Shown here piece by piece: positions 15,685 to 24,187 of a stretch of 47,444 nt of DNA. The stretch comes from JAWODU01 sp046483125 (GTDB lineage Bacteria > Verrucomicrobiota > Kiritimatiellia > UBA8416 > JAWODU01): the NCBI GenBank assembly GCA_046483125.1, contig JAWODU010000092.1, forward strand, positions 1-47,444. The letters run 5' to 3'. Every line of letters starts with the position of its first letter. Position 1 is the stretch's first letter. Under the pieces are notes generated by a model. It was not told the origin of the DNA, made no database searches, and was given only the letters and a program-made list of their open reading frames with translations. The position numbers and the translations under genes are program-made.

Positions 15685-18600
15685 CTATGACAATAGAAGT
15701 TCAAGGTCTTCGCGCGTGAGGTTTCGTATGAGGCTGCTGTCCGCCTTGATTATCGAGTCGGCCAGCTTTCGCTTCTTCTGCTGGAGATCGAGGATACGTT
15801 CTTCAACCGTGTCCTTTGCTACAAGCCGGTATGCGAAAACCTTCTGTGTCTGACCGATGCGGTGGGTCCGGTCGATGGCCTGGGCTTCCACCGCGGGGTT
15901 CCACCATGGATCCAGGACTATCACGTAGTCGGCAGACGTCAGGTTAAGTCCCAGGCCTCCGGCCTTGAGGCTGATCAGGAAAACGGGGCAAGCAGTGTCG
16001 GTCTGAAATCGCTCCACGCGTTCGGCGCGACGGCGAGTCCGCCCATCGAGATATTCGTAGGCAATCTTCCGGCTGTCGAGACGATCACGCACGAGCGAGA
16101 GCATCGTGGTGAATTGAGAGAACACCAGCGCCTTATGGCCTTCCGCAATCAGGTCCTCGATCTGCTCCAGCAGGAGGTCCAGCTTGGCGCTGGATTTCCC
16201 GCGCCTGGTTTCGTCGACCAGTCCCGGATGACATGCCACCTGCCGAAGGCGCAACAACGCTTCCAACACCATTATCTTGGACCGGCCGAAACCATCGCCG
16301 TCTATCTTCCCGGCCAGCATTTGCCGGTAATAGTCGCGAAGCTCGTCGTACAGCTTCCGCTGTGCCGTGGGCAGTTCGCAGAACACGGTTTCTTCGTGCT
16401 TCTCGGGAAGTTCCCTGGCGACCTGTTCCTTGGTGCGACGCATGATAAAGGGCCGCACTGCCCGGCACAGGAGATCTCCCGCCTCGCCGCCGACTTCAAG
16501 CCCGGCGTTGGACAATGCTTTGTCGAAGGCTCCGCTGGCGCCGAGCATGCCGGCGTTGAGGAACTCGAAGAGGCTCCAGAGCTCGCCCAGGTGATTTTCG
16601 ATGGGAGTGCCGCTCATTGCCAGGCGGTACGACGCCTTCAATAGCCGCGCCGCCTTGGCCGTCGCCGTTTTAGCGTTCTTGATAGCCTGCGCTTCGTCCA
16701 GAATCACGTAATCGAAATCCGCATTCCTCAGCCATTCAATGTCCCGGCGCAGAATGGCGTAGGAGGTAATCACTATGCCTTCACCCGGCATGGCGTCCGC
16801 ATCTTTTATGCGGTCGGTCCCCGTGTGGTTCATCGCGGGCAGTTCCGGCACAAAGCGTTCGGCTTCGTTCATCCAGTTAACGACCACCGAGCTCGGGACC
16901 ACCACCAGCGACGGACCGGCCCCATTGCCGCGCCGCGCTTCAAGCAATGCCAATGCCTGCACCGTCTTCCCCAGACCCATGTCGTCGGCCAGACAGCCGC
17001 CGAAACCGAAGCGCTGGAGGAAATCAAACCAGCCGAGACCTTCGCGCTGGTATTCCCGCAACACTCCTGCAAAACTCCGCGGTTCCTTCAGCGTCCGAAT
17101 CCCGGAGAATCCGCGAATCTCACTGCGCAACCGCTCAAAAGTGTCGTCCCACGAGACTCCCGGCTGTTCGGCCAGCAACGCGTCCAGAAGGAACGCCTGC
17201 GTCTTCGCGAATCGCACGTTCTCGCCCTTGATCGTGGCAGTGCCCGAGATAAGCTCCAGTTGCCTCAGCCATTTTTCGGGAAGCACGCCGGCGGAGCCGT
17301 CGCCAAGCCGTATCATCCGCTCGCCGCTTCGCACGGCTTTGAGCACTTCTGGCATCGGGACTTCGACCCCGTCGAAATCGATATGGCCTTCCAGGTCGAA
17401 CCAATCGGTGCCGCTCGATATATTTATACTGAAAGAGCCGGATCGCCGGTATTTCACACCTTCGGCATCGACTTCCCATCCCTTCTCGATGAGCCTGGTA
17501 ACCGCGCGCGGTACGTCGTGAGAGCGGATTTCCACGCTTACCGGCTGTCTGTAGGCCCATTGCGCGGTTTGTCGCGGAAGCTCGAACGGCAGTTCGAGAA
17601 GCGTTTCGACAAGACTTGCCTCCTTCTCCATGTCGCGGTGTACCAGCACGCGTCTGTCGGCGTCATAGATTGACCGGCGCACGTCCGCGGTGTCAATGCG
17701 CTCGTCGCCGTAGCAGAAACTCAGCATGCCGCCCAAATAACTGCCGCCGTAACCGGCTTCCATGGTATAAAGCGACAGCTTGGGCCTCGGCTCGCGCAAC
17801 TCTTCCGTGTAATGGAGGTCGTCGGGCAGATGAAGGCCAGCCGGTCTTCGGCATTCAAGCAGTGCGGATAACCAGTCCGACACATCTCCCGCCGGCACTT
17901 CGATCTCGGGCGTCTTGCGGAGTACGCAGACCCATTGAAAGTTCCCGCCATACTCGAATGGAGCGAGGACCCCATTCATCATCAACCAGCCTTCCGCCAG
18001 TAGAAGGTCCGGCTCCGAGAGCGGAATCCGTTCCCCGTTTCTTTGCAGGTAACCCTTCGTCACATAGCTGGACTGCTTCTCGTCCTTTGTGACCTCCAAT
18101 TCGAGATGCCACGGTTCGCCCTCGTCAAGCGCCAGCTTTCGCGCATCCTCACGGGAATATCTGTCCTCGCTCAGCACGAGGCGTCCACTCCCGGCGAGAA
18201 CGGGCAGAATCATATTTATTAAAGGCGAGGTAAGGACGAAACTGCTCTGCCGGTCCGGTGAATAGGCGTAGTACGTGTCGCGAACCGCGCCGTAAAGCAT
18301 GGTAATTGCCCGACGGTCCGTTTCGTCGGGAAGCCTGGCAACGTCGTTGCGGCTGAAGGAACTTTCCCGGTACTTTGTCCATCCCGTTCCGTTCCTGCGC
18401 GGCCGCCGCGTCATGATCCTGATCCAGACTCCGCCGCCCTGCAGAGTGCGCTGCCTGTCGATCATGTAATGTATCTCGGCGCCGGATTCCAGAATGCCCT
18501 CGCCGGCGGAGTCGGCCGGGCCGGAGCCCGCGCGCAGTTGCGCCATCGTCCTGCGCCAGCCTGGCTTCCTCGCGCTCCTCCCGGACGGGGCTGTCTGTAG

Positions 18601-19026
18601 TATTTGGGCCAAGTCGTCGTCCGGCGTGTTGAGGTCGAAATCGTCGCCTTTCTCGATCATTTCGTTGTCCGGCTCGAAATACGACTCGCCAAACTCCTCT
18701 TCGGACATAAACAGAAATTCCTGCGCTTCGATCAGGCTTGCCCAGATGTGCTTACAGGGGCCCCGGTCCTTGAAGTAGGGACATGTGCAGAACAATCCCA
18801 CGTTAAGGCCGTCGCCGAACTGCACGCTCACATTGTATAAACGCATACCGGCGACCCGCGCCGTATACGCGAACGGCGCCCTGGTAACGAACGAGACCTT
18901 TCCGGCTCGCGCGTAGCTGACGCCCCGCGACCTGACATCGGCGTCGAACAGCGGCATCAGCGTTTTGAGCACGTCCTCATTGTGTCGTGTCTCGGGCAAG
19001 ATATCTTCTCCATTGTCGGGCCTCAC
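15685..19026 (-). CDS. SWIM zinc-finger SNF2-family helicase
   Basis: A 1113-residue Swi2/Snf2 ATPase. An N-terminal SWIM zinc finger is formed by C80, C82, C91 and H93 (CTCPYFKDRGPCKH). A long central region (about 150-620) of the bacterial SNF2-associated type follows. The ATPase half has LADDMGLGKTVQALALL (Walker A), DEAQAIKN (motif II, DEAQ) and MSGTPIENHLGELW; the C-terminal half has LKAGGLGLNLTSADYVI and DRTHRIGQ. Such proteins translocate on DNA and may remodel transcription or recombination complexes; some bacterial members are near defence loci. The start is a GTG at 19026 with only a weak ribosome site, so an earlier or later start is possible. It diverges from recN. Confidence 0.93.
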   Translation of the reverse strand: MRPDNGEDILPETRHNEDVLKTLMPLFDADVRSRGVSYARAGKVSFVTRAPFAYTARVAGMRLYNVSVQFGDGLNVGLFCTCPYFKDRGPCKHIWASLIEAQEFLFMSEEEFGESYFEPDNEMIEKGDDFDLNTPDDDLAQILQTAPSGRSARKPGWRRTMAQLRAGSGPADSAGEGILESGAEIHYMIDRQRTLQGGGVWIRIMTRRPRRNGTGWTKYRESSFSRNDVARLPDETDRRAITMLYGAVRDTYYAYSPDRQSSFVLTSPLINMILPVLAGSGRLVLSEDRYSREDARKLALDEGEPWHLELEVTKDEKQSSYVTKGYLQRNGERIPLSEPDLLLAEGWLMMNGVLAPFEYGGNFQWVCVLRKTPEIEVPAGDVSDWLSALLECRRPAGLHLPDDLHYTEELREPRPKLSLYTMEAGYGGSYLGGMLSFCYGDERIDTADVRRSIYDADRRVLVHRDMEKEASLVETLLELPFELPRQTAQWAYRQPVSVEIRSHDVPRAVTRLIEKGWEVDAEGVKYRRSGSFSINISSGTDWFDLEGHIDFDGVEVPMPEVLKAVRSGERMIRLGDGSAGVLPEKWLRQLELISGTATIKGENVRFAKTQAFLLDALLAEQPGVSWDDTFERLRSEIRGFSGIRTLKEPRSFAGVLREYQREGLGWFDFLQRFGFGGCLADDMGLGKTVQALALLEARRGNGAGPSLVVVPSSVVVNWMNEAERFVPELPAMNHTGTDRIKDADAMPGEGIVITSYAILRRDIEWLRNADFDYVILDEAQAIKNAKTATAKAARLLKASYRLAMSGTPIENHLGELWSLFEFLNAGMLGASGAFDKALSNAGLEVGGEAGDLLCRAVRPFIMRRTKEQVARELPEKHEETVFCELPTAQRKLYDELRDYYRQMLAGKIDGDGFGRSKIMVLEALLRLRQVACHPGLVDETRRGKSSAKLDLLLEQIEDLIAEGHKALVFSQFTTMLSLVRDRLDSRKIAYEYLDGRTRRRAERVERFQTDTACPVFLISLKAGGLGLNLTSADYVIVLDPWWNPAVEAQAIDRTHRIGQTQKVFAYRLVAKDTVEERILDLQQKKRKLADSIIKADSSLIRNLTREDLELLLS

Positions 19027-19106
19027 GCTTACTTTGATACTAAGTCCATCCGTTTCTCCGTGTCGAGCGCGTTCGCAACAGCGATTCTCATTATGGCTTC
19101 CGCCCC

Positions 19107-19125
19107 CTGCCGCCTTGTGCGGCAG
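19107..19125. other. Hairpin in the divergent snf2-recN gap
   Basis: CTGCCGC (19107-19113) and GCGGCAG (19119-19125) form a perfect seven-base stem with a five-base loop, about 55 bases before the recN start. No T tract follows immediately, so a terminator is not clear; it may act in the recN leader. Confidence 0.4.
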
Positions 19126-19178
19126 AAGCGGGCCTTTTGTGCTCGCACGTGCGACGCCGCAAAGATATTCTTTGCCTC

Positions 19179-20846
19179 ATGTTGGCATCGCTGAGAGTAC
19201 GGAATTTCGCCATTGTCGAAGACGCCGGCGTCGATTTTACGGACGGACTCAACGTAATAACCGGCGAAACCGGAGCGGGCAAATCGATTCTGGTGGGCGC
19301 GCTCGGCCTGGTGCTGGGCGAGCGGGCAGACAAAACCATGATCCGGTCCGGCGAAGACAGGTGCAGTGTCGACGCCGTGTTTCGCCTTGCTGACCCGTCC
19401 GCGGTCAACCGCCTTCTTGATGACACAGGCGCGGACCGGTGCGAACAGGGGGAACTGATCATACGCCGCGTGGTCTCTGCGTCCGGCTCCGGAAAGAACT
19501 TCGTCAACGGCTGTCCCGTAACGGTGCAGACCCTGAAGATCGTCGGGGATCATCTCGTGGACATTCACGGTCCCCATGACCATCAATCCCTGCTCAACAA
19601 GACATTTCAGCTCGATCTTCTTGACGCGCACGGGCGCCTGCAGAAGCGCCGAACATCGTATGAAACCCTGTACCGCGAAATGCTGGATCTTGACGCAAGA
19701 CGCCGCGCCCTGGACTGCGACGACCAGGAGGTTGCCCGGCAGATAGATGTGCTCGCCTTTCAGATTAAAGAAATCGAACAGGCCGAACTCGAAGGCCTTG
19801 ACGAGGAATCACTCGAAAACGAGTACAATATCGCCGCCAACGCACAGCGCGTCCTGGAGCTGACCTCAGGGATCGAGGCGGCCCTTTCAAGCTCCGACGA
19901 ATCGGCATTCAACTCCGTTGCTTCGGCCATCCGCCTGCTGTCTGAATTGCGCGATATAGTTCCAGAGGCCGGTGATTGGCACGGCGAAACCGAATCGGTG
20001 AGCGTTCAACTGCAGGAACTGGCGAGAACGGTTTCGGAATACGCTTCCCGCATAGACACCGATCCCGGCCGGATGCAGTGGCTGGAGGACCGCAAGTCGG
20101 CCCTTTACAGGCTTAAGAGCAAGCATGGCTCCACCGTGAAGGAAATCCTCGATCATTTAGAGAAGGCGAAGACAGCGCTTGACGATCTCCGGACAAGGGG
20201 TGAGCGCATTGCAGAAATCGAAAAAGAACTGGCAGCCGTCAGGGAAAAGCTCGAAAGCGCAGGAAAACAATTGAGCAGGGCCCGCGCGAAAGCCGCCAAG
20301 GCACTGGCAGAAACGGTGACGTCCGAATTACAGGGCCTGGGATTTCCGCACGGCGCGTTCAGCGTATCACTCAACGCCCGCGAACCCGGTCCGACGGGCA
20401 TGGACGAAATCGAGTTCCAGTTCGCGCCGAACGCGGGCGAGCCGATGCGGCCCCTGCGCGCGATAGCGTCCAGCGGCGAAATATCCCGGGTTATGCTGGC
20501 CGTCAAGTCGGTGCTGGCCGTTCACGATCGTATTCCGGTCCTGGTATTCGATGAAATCGACGCCAACGTCGGCGGTGAAATGGCCACCGCCGTAGGCGCC
20601 AGGCTCCGCGACGTGGCGGGCAGTCACCAGGTCCTGTGTATCACGCACCTTCCGCAGGTGGCGGTACACGGCCGTGCGCATTTTGTAGTGGATAAAGCTG
20701 TGCGAAACGGCAGGACATACACGTGTATCGCCGGTGTCGAGGGCAGAAAACGCGTGGAAGAAGTGGCCCGAATGCTCGGCGGTAAGGACATGACAAACGT
20801 GACTCTCAAGCACGCTGAAGAAATGCTCAGGGTTACCGCGACATGA
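19179..20846 (+). CDS. recN: DNA repair protein RecN
   Basis: A 555-residue SMC-like ATPase, normal length for RecN. It has the Walker A region (NVITGETGAGKSILVGAL) near the start, paired coiled coils with the expected middle break, and at the C-terminus the signature and Walker B region (RAIASSGEISRVMLAVKS, then VLVFDEIDANVGGEMA and CITHLPQVAVHG). RecN acts early in double-strand-break repair. The ATG at 19179 gives the standard start MLASLRVRNFAIVED; there is no obvious ribosome-binding site. The next gene downstream is the arsR gene, which has its own promoter. Confidence 0.96.
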   Translation: MLASLRVRNFAIVEDAGVDFTDGLNVITGETGAGKSILVGALGLVLGERADKTMIRSGEDRCSVDAVFRLADPSAVNRLLDDTGADRCEQGELIIRRVVSASGSGKNFVNGCPVTVQTLKIVGDHLVDIHGPHDHQSLLNKTFQLDLLDAHGRLQKRRTSYETLYREMLDLDARRRALDCDDQEVARQIDVLAFQIKEIEQAELEGLDEESLENEYNIAANAQRVLELTSGIEAALSSSDESAFNSVASAIRLLSELRDIVPEAGDWHGETESVSVQLQELARTVSEYASRIDTDPGRMQWLEDRKSALYRLKSKHGSTVKEILDHLEKAKTALDDLRTRGERIAEIEKELAAVREKLESAGKQLSRARAKAAKALAETVTSELQGLGFPHGAFSVSLNAREPGPTGMDEIEFQFAPNAGEPMRPLRAIASSGEISRVMLAVKSVLAVHDRIPVLVFDEIDANVGGEMATAVGARLRDVAGSHQVLCITHLPQVAVHGRAHFVVDKAVRNGRTYTCIAGVEGRKRVEEVARMLGGKDMTNVTLKHAEEMLRVTAT

Positions 20847-21032
20847 AAAAGCCTCCTGTACGTGCTTACGGGCTCCATACCGGCGGCTCAAGCCCTGTTT
20901 GCCGGAGAATACGTGTGGCGGCGGGAAGCGCAGAACGGCTTTTTTCATGCGCGTTAAACACTGATCTTGCCATGTATTTCCCAAAGAGCGGGTGCCGAGT
21001 AAACATCTTCCAGAAATGTGCGTAAAAAAAGT

Positions 21033-21061
21033 GTTGATGATATGCGCATATGCGCATATCT
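21033..21061 (+). promoter_or_regulatory. Promoter with perfect 22-bp palindromic operator of arsR
   Basis: A perfect palindrome spans 21038-21059 (half-site GATATGCGCAT). TTGATG (21033-21038) and TATCTT (21056-21061) are spaced by 17 bases, so the palindrome occupies almost the entire promoter spacer and both boxes. An ArsR dimer bound here would block RNA polymerase. A transcript from this promoter would begin close to the ATG at 21070, which lacks a ribosome-binding site, suggesting a leaderless or very short-leader mRNA. Confidence 0.7.
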
Positions 21062-21069
21062 TGTCGCCC

Positions 21070-21387
21070 ATGAACTACGAACAAGCCAGAATCAGGGCCG
21101 ACAGCCTGAAGGCGCTTGTCCATCCGGTGCGTGTGTTGATTGTAGATGCCCTGACCACCCGGGACCGGTGCGTCTGCGAACTGAACGAGCTGGTCGACAT
21201 CGACCAGTCCGGTCTTTCCCGGCACCTGGGGATACTGAAGCGGGCGGGCATTGTAAGCGATCGGCGCGAGGGCATGAAGGTGTTCTACCATCTCGAGACG
21301 CCGTGCATCCTCAAGGCTTTCGAATGCGCGGTGGAGGTGGTGAGAACCGGGACGGAACGGACAAACAAGTCGCTCGCAGCGGGCTGA
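21070..21387 (+). CDS. arsR: ArsR-family metalloregulator (first ars unit)
   Basis: A winged-helix repressor of 105 residues when started at the ATG 21070. The recognition helix region reads DIDQSGLSRHLGILKRAGIV, followed by the wing EGMKVFYHL. The As(III)-type CxC pair is Cys34 and Cys36 (RCVCELNEL), at the start of the DNA-binding helix as in classical ArsR. Arsenite binding would release DNA. An ATG at 20992 in the same frame would include the palindromic operator inside the coding region, so I reject it. It is the first gene of the unit that includes the ArsP-like permease and probably the thioredoxin/ArsF/ArsG genes. Confidence 0.88.
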   Translation: MNYEQARIRADSLKALVHPVRVLIVDALTTRDRCVCELNELVDIDQSGLSRHLGILKRAGIVSDRREGMKVFYHLETPCILKAFECAVEVVRTGTERTNKSLAAG

Positions 21388-21400
21388 ACAGAAGCAAGCC

Positions 21401-21488
21401 ATGGAGTGAATGGAATGGCGGAATGATGTGCAGCACAGAACGGCCGGAAGTATCCGGCAGGGCAATATTCCGGGATTCCAACATTCCT
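21401..21488. repeat. Two-armed GGAATG repeat, copy A3
   Basis: A short purine arm (about 21404-21428, GAATGGAATGGCGGAATG) and a pyrimidine arm (about 21463-21488, ATTCCGGGATTCCAACATTCC) are separated by about 35 unique bases. The copy lies between arsR and the permease gene, where it would be transcribed as part of the operon leader or spacer. Confidence 0.75.
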
Positions 21489-21568
21489 TTTCGCTTTTCG
21501 CTGCATAACAACGTGCCAGTCACCAACAGATTCTGATAAAGCAATCCAAGAATAGAGAGAAAGAAACC

Positions 21569-22948
21569 ATGAAGAAAGAATTGAAACTGCTCCTGGGGAT
21601 GATCGCGATCTTCGCGGGATTGTACTACATGCCGATCGAGGCGGCGCGTTTTCAGGGCGCCCTGATCGAGGCGGTCAAGCTGGTCAAGTGGTACGCGCGG
21701 GAACATGTGCTCCTCTGCCTGGTTCCGGCGTTCTTCATCGCGGGGGCCATAGGTGTGTTCGTCAGTCAGAACGCGGTAATGAAGTACTTCGGGCCGAAGG
21801 CGAAGAAATGGCTGTCGTATTCCGTGGCTTCCGTCTCCGGAACGATTCTGGCGGTCTGTTCCTGCACCGTTCTTCCCCTCTTCGGCGGCATCTACATGCG
21901 CGGGGCCGGCCTCGGCCCGGCGGTGGCGTTCCTCTACTCCGGTCCGGCCATCAACGTGCTGGCGATTGTCCTTACGGCACGGGTGCTGGGCTGGCAGTTG
22001 GGCGTTGCGAGAGCGCTTGGGGCGGTGGTGTTCAGCGTCATCATTGGCCTCCTCATGCACCTGATTTTCCTGAAGGAGGAGCGAGCCAAAGCGGCACAAC
22101 CGCAAGAAGTGTTCATGGGCGAGGACGAAGAAAAGGAACGTCCGCTGTGGCAGGTAGGGCTCTATTTCTTTTCGATGGTGGGTGTCCTGGTGTTCGCCAA
22201 CTGGGGTGAACCGATGGAAACGACCGGATTATGGTACGCGATTTTTAAAGCCAAGTGGATCGTCACCGCGCTGTTCGCCATACTGTTCGGGCTTTGCTTG
22301 TGGCGTTTCTTTAAGGTTAAACTGTGGTGGATCATTCTGGCCGCCGTTCCGGCTATGGCGCTGGGCATTGCGTTTCCCGAACACCCGGTGGCCGGATTCG
22401 CTGCCGGCGCGGCCGGTCTGGCAGTGTTGACATCGCTGGGCGGCCGGAAACTGAAGGACTGGCGCGATCAGACATGGGGCTTCGCCAAGCAGATCATGCC
22501 GCTGCTTTTCATGGGCGTACTGGCGGCCGGGTTCTTCCTGGGAAGCCCGGAAAGCGAAGACGCGGGCATCATTCCGAACATCTGGATCCAGGCGCTGGTG
22601 GGCGATTCGCCGGCAACCATCGTTGAACTGATCGGCGGCAATGGCGCGGCGATTCCCGGATGGCTGGGATCGGTCTGGCCCATCTGGACGAACTTCTTTG
22701 CCTCGATTACGGGGGCGCTGATGTACTTCGCCACGCTGACGGAAGTGCCGATTCTGCGCGGCCTGCTCGACAGCGGGATGGGACAGGGCCCCGCCCTGGC
22801 GCTACTGCTGGCCGGCCCGGCGCTTTCCCTGCCCAACATGCTGGTAATCAACTCGATCCTGGGGCCGAAGAAGACGCTGACCTTTATCGGGCTTGTTGCG
22901 GTCATGGCGACCATCAGCGGCATTGTCTTTGGGGTTATGATGGGATGA
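21569..22948 (+). CDS. ArsP-type permease (organoarsenical efflux candidate)
   Basis: A polytopic membrane protein of 459 residues of the permease family PF03773. It has two homologous halves: the first includes FFIAGAIGVFVSQNAVMKYF and the Cys motif VCSCTVLPLFGGIYMRGAG followed by SGPAINVLAIVL; the second includes LLFMGVLAAGFFLG and LLLAGPALSLPNMLVI. Characterised ArsP members export trivalent organoarsenicals such as methylarsenite. Many relatives are paired with a small glutaredoxin-like thioredoxin, as here (23203). Context (ArsR upstream, ArsF/ArsG downstream, ArsM nearby) supports an arsenic role. A purine-rich AGAGAAAGAAA precedes the ATG at 21569. Confidence 0.85.
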   Translation: MKKELKLLLGMIAIFAGLYYMPIEAARFQGALIEAVKLVKWYAREHVLLCLVPAFFIAGAIGVFVSQNAVMKYFGPKAKKWLSYSVASVSGTILAVCSCTVLPLFGGIYMRGAGLGPAVAFLYSGPAINVLAIVLTARVLGWQLGVARALGAVVFSVIIGLLMHLIFLKEERAKAAQPQEVFMGEDEEKERPLWQVGLYFFSMVGVLVFANWGEPMETTGLWYAIFKAKWIVTALFAILFGLCLWRFFKVKLWWIILAAVPAMALGIAFPEHPVAGFAAGAAGLAVLTSLGGRKLKDWRDQTWGFAKQIMPLLFMGVLAAGFFLGSPESEDAGIIPNIWIQALVGDSPATIVELIGGNGAAIPGWLGSVWPIWTNFFASITGALMYFATLTEVPILRGLLDSGMGQGPALALLLAGPALSLPNMLVINSILGPKKTLTFIGLVAVMATISGIVFGVMMG

Positions 22949-22959
22949 TGAGGACTGCG

Positions 22960-23183
22960 AGGAAAGATGGGGCTATGGATGGAATGGTGAAGCAATGGAT
23001 CGTAGAAGGCGGGAATCATGGGTGGAGAAACAAAAAGAAAGAACATTAATCGTGGGTACATGAAGCTGGCCGTATGGCAGGATAGCTTTGTGGTTAGCGA
23101 ATCCAACGCAATCTATGGGATGGACGCAGATTCCGAACCCCGCTATTCCGCCATTTCAACATTCCGGTATTCCAACGAAGAAC
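22960..23183. repeat. Two-armed GGAATG repeat, copy A4, enclosing a gene remnant
   Basis: The purine arm (about 22960-22998) contains ATGGATGGAATGGTG. The pyrimidine arm (about 23142-23181) contains CTATTCCGCCATTTCAAC and GGTATTCCAACG. The loop of about 140 bases is coding-like and holds the four-helix-bundle remnant listed separately. The copy lies between the permease gene and its small thioredoxin partner. Confidence 0.7.
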
Positions 23184-23197
23184 ACAGAAAGGAGTAA
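23018..23197 (+). pseudogene. Internally deleted four-helix-bundle (S23-like) gene inside repeat A4
   Basis: The frame reads GGETKRKNINRGYMKLAVWQ and then DSFVVSESNAIYGMD before running into the pyrimidine arm; 59 codons in all. The first part resembles the start of S23/IVS-type four-helix-bundle proteins (KNINRGY.KL.VWQDA) and the second resembles their C-terminal tail (W.DSFV). The ~100-residue helical core between them is missing and the two ends join in frame. The family call comes from recalled motifs. If correct, the repeat arms are the flanks of a decayed four-helix-bundle gene cassette. Confidence 0.45.
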
Positions 23198-23202
23198 CAA
23201 CG

Positions 23203-23433
23203 ATGAAGATTCAGGTTCTGGGCACGGGTTGCCCGAAATGCAAACAACTGACCGCAAACGCCGAAGAGGCGGTCAAGGCCGAGGGCATCGACGCCGAGAT
23301 CGAGAAGGTTGAGAACATCACCGACATCATGAAGTTCGGTGTAATGACCACGCCGGCATTGGCGGTGAATGGGCAGGTCAAGAGCGCGGGCAAGGTGCTG
23401 GACGCGGAGGAAATCAAGAAGTTCCTGGCGTAA
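23203..23433 (+). CDS. Small thioredoxin/glutaredoxin-like protein (TM0996/MTH895 type)
   Basis: A 76-residue redox protein starting MKIQVLGTGCPKCKQLTANA, with active site CPKC (Cys10, Cys13) and the cis-Pro motif VMTTPALAVNGQV. It lacks a signal peptide, so it acts in the cytoplasm. It is complete and typical of the 'redox-active disulfide protein 2' family, members of which accompany PF03773 permeases. AAAGGAG precedes the ATG by eight bases. It probably supplies thiols or hands substrate to the permease just upstream, from which it is separated by repeat A4. Confidence 0.92.
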   Translation: MKIQVLGTGCPKCKQLTANAEEAVKAEGIDAEIEKVENITDIMKFGVMTTPALAVNGQVKSAGKVLDAEEIKKFLA

Positions 23434-23434
23434 G

Positions 23435-23555
23435 GGGGAGCGGGACAATGGGAGGGTGGAATGGCGGAATGATAGAATGATGGAATGGTAGAAAGGGAAC
23501 CGAGCAGAAGTCGGAGTCAGTCTCCATTTCGAATCTTTCCACCATTGCAACATCC
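23435..23555. repeat. Two-armed GGAATG repeat, copy A5
   Basis: Purine arm 23435-23500 (GGAGGGTGGAATGGCGGAATG, then units of GATAGAATGATGG) and a short degraded pyrimidine arm about 23520-23555 (CTTTCCACCATTGCAACATCC). It lies between the small thioredoxin and the membrane thioredoxin genes. Just beyond it, TATACT at 23568-23573 could be a -10 box for the following gene. Confidence 0.7.
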
Positions 23556-23578
23556 TCCGTCAGATGCTATACTTAAAG

Positions 23579-24187
23579 ATGAATTACAGAGCCGAGCCGA
23601 CCTGGATGCATGATATGACGATTCCACTGGCACAGTGCTCTTGCTCGTCCGGAAATCTTCTGCCACTGATTGTCGTGGGCTTTGCAATCTGGGGTCTATG
23701 GCGAGCGGCGCAGTGGATCGGCAACTGGTTCGCGAATCGTCGCGGCCCCCGTAAGGGCGCCTGTTCGAACACGGCGCGTACGACCATTATTTTTTTCGCG
23801 CTGATGGCCGTTGTCTTGCTGGCTCTTGGAGGGGCGAGTGCTTTACGCAGCACGCCGCAAGTGGCGCTGGCCGCTACCGATCGGCCGCGCCTGGTTTTTC
23901 TTGGCGCGGGACGGTGCCAACCATGTCAGGCCATGGAGCCGGTGCGCGAGGCGTTGCGAAACAAGTATGCGAACGATTTGATAATCGAGTACCACGATGT
24001 CTGGAAGGATCCGGAGCCGGGGCACCGTTTCGGTATACGGACCATCCCGACAACGATTTTTGTCGGGCCTGACGGTGTCGAATTACTGCGCCGACAGGGC
24101 TATTTGTCCGAAGAGGATATTGTGAACAAATGGAGCGAAATGGGATTCGCCCTGAAAAAAGGAGGGACAGATGAAAAAAACAAATAA
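23579..24187 (+). CDS. Membrane-anchored thioredoxin-like protein
   Basis: About 200 residues with two hydrophobic stretches (LLPLIVVGFAIWGLW and TIIFFALMAVVLLALGGASAL) ahead of a thioredoxin domain: PRLVFLGAGRCQPCQAMEPV (active site CQPC), then FGIRTIPTTIFVGPDG with the cis-Pro, and a closing helix EEDIVNKWSEMGF. An early CSCSSGN motif could bind metal or arsenite. The domain probably faces the periplasm if both helices cross the membrane with the N-terminus outside; a single crossing with a signal anchor is also possible. The start is uncertain (23564, 23579, 23606 and 23615 are all ATG) and none has a strong ribosome site. The end overlaps the next gene by 17 bases. Confidence 0.75.
   Translation: MNYRAEPTWMHDMTIPLAQCSCSSGNLLPLIVVGFAIWGLWRAAQWIGNWFANRRGPRKGACSNTARTTIIFFALMAVVLLALGGASALRSTPQVALAATDRPRLVFLGAGRCQPCQAMEPVREALRNKYANDLIIEYHDVWKDPEPGHRFGIRTIPTTIFVGPDGVELLRRQGYLSEEDIVNKWSEMGFALKKGGTDEKNK

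Noticed and set aside
15862..17673. Plus-strand frames of 260 and 282 codons within the SNF2 gene
   Set aside because: Antisense to a full-length SNF2 helicase with all motifs.
20866..21465. Minus-strand frame across arsR and its promoter
   Set aside because: It covers the palindromic operator and is antisense to a clear ArsR gene.
21404..23555. GGAATG tracts considered as a CRISPR array
   Set aside because: Units are short, variable and without regular spacers, and no cas genes are present.
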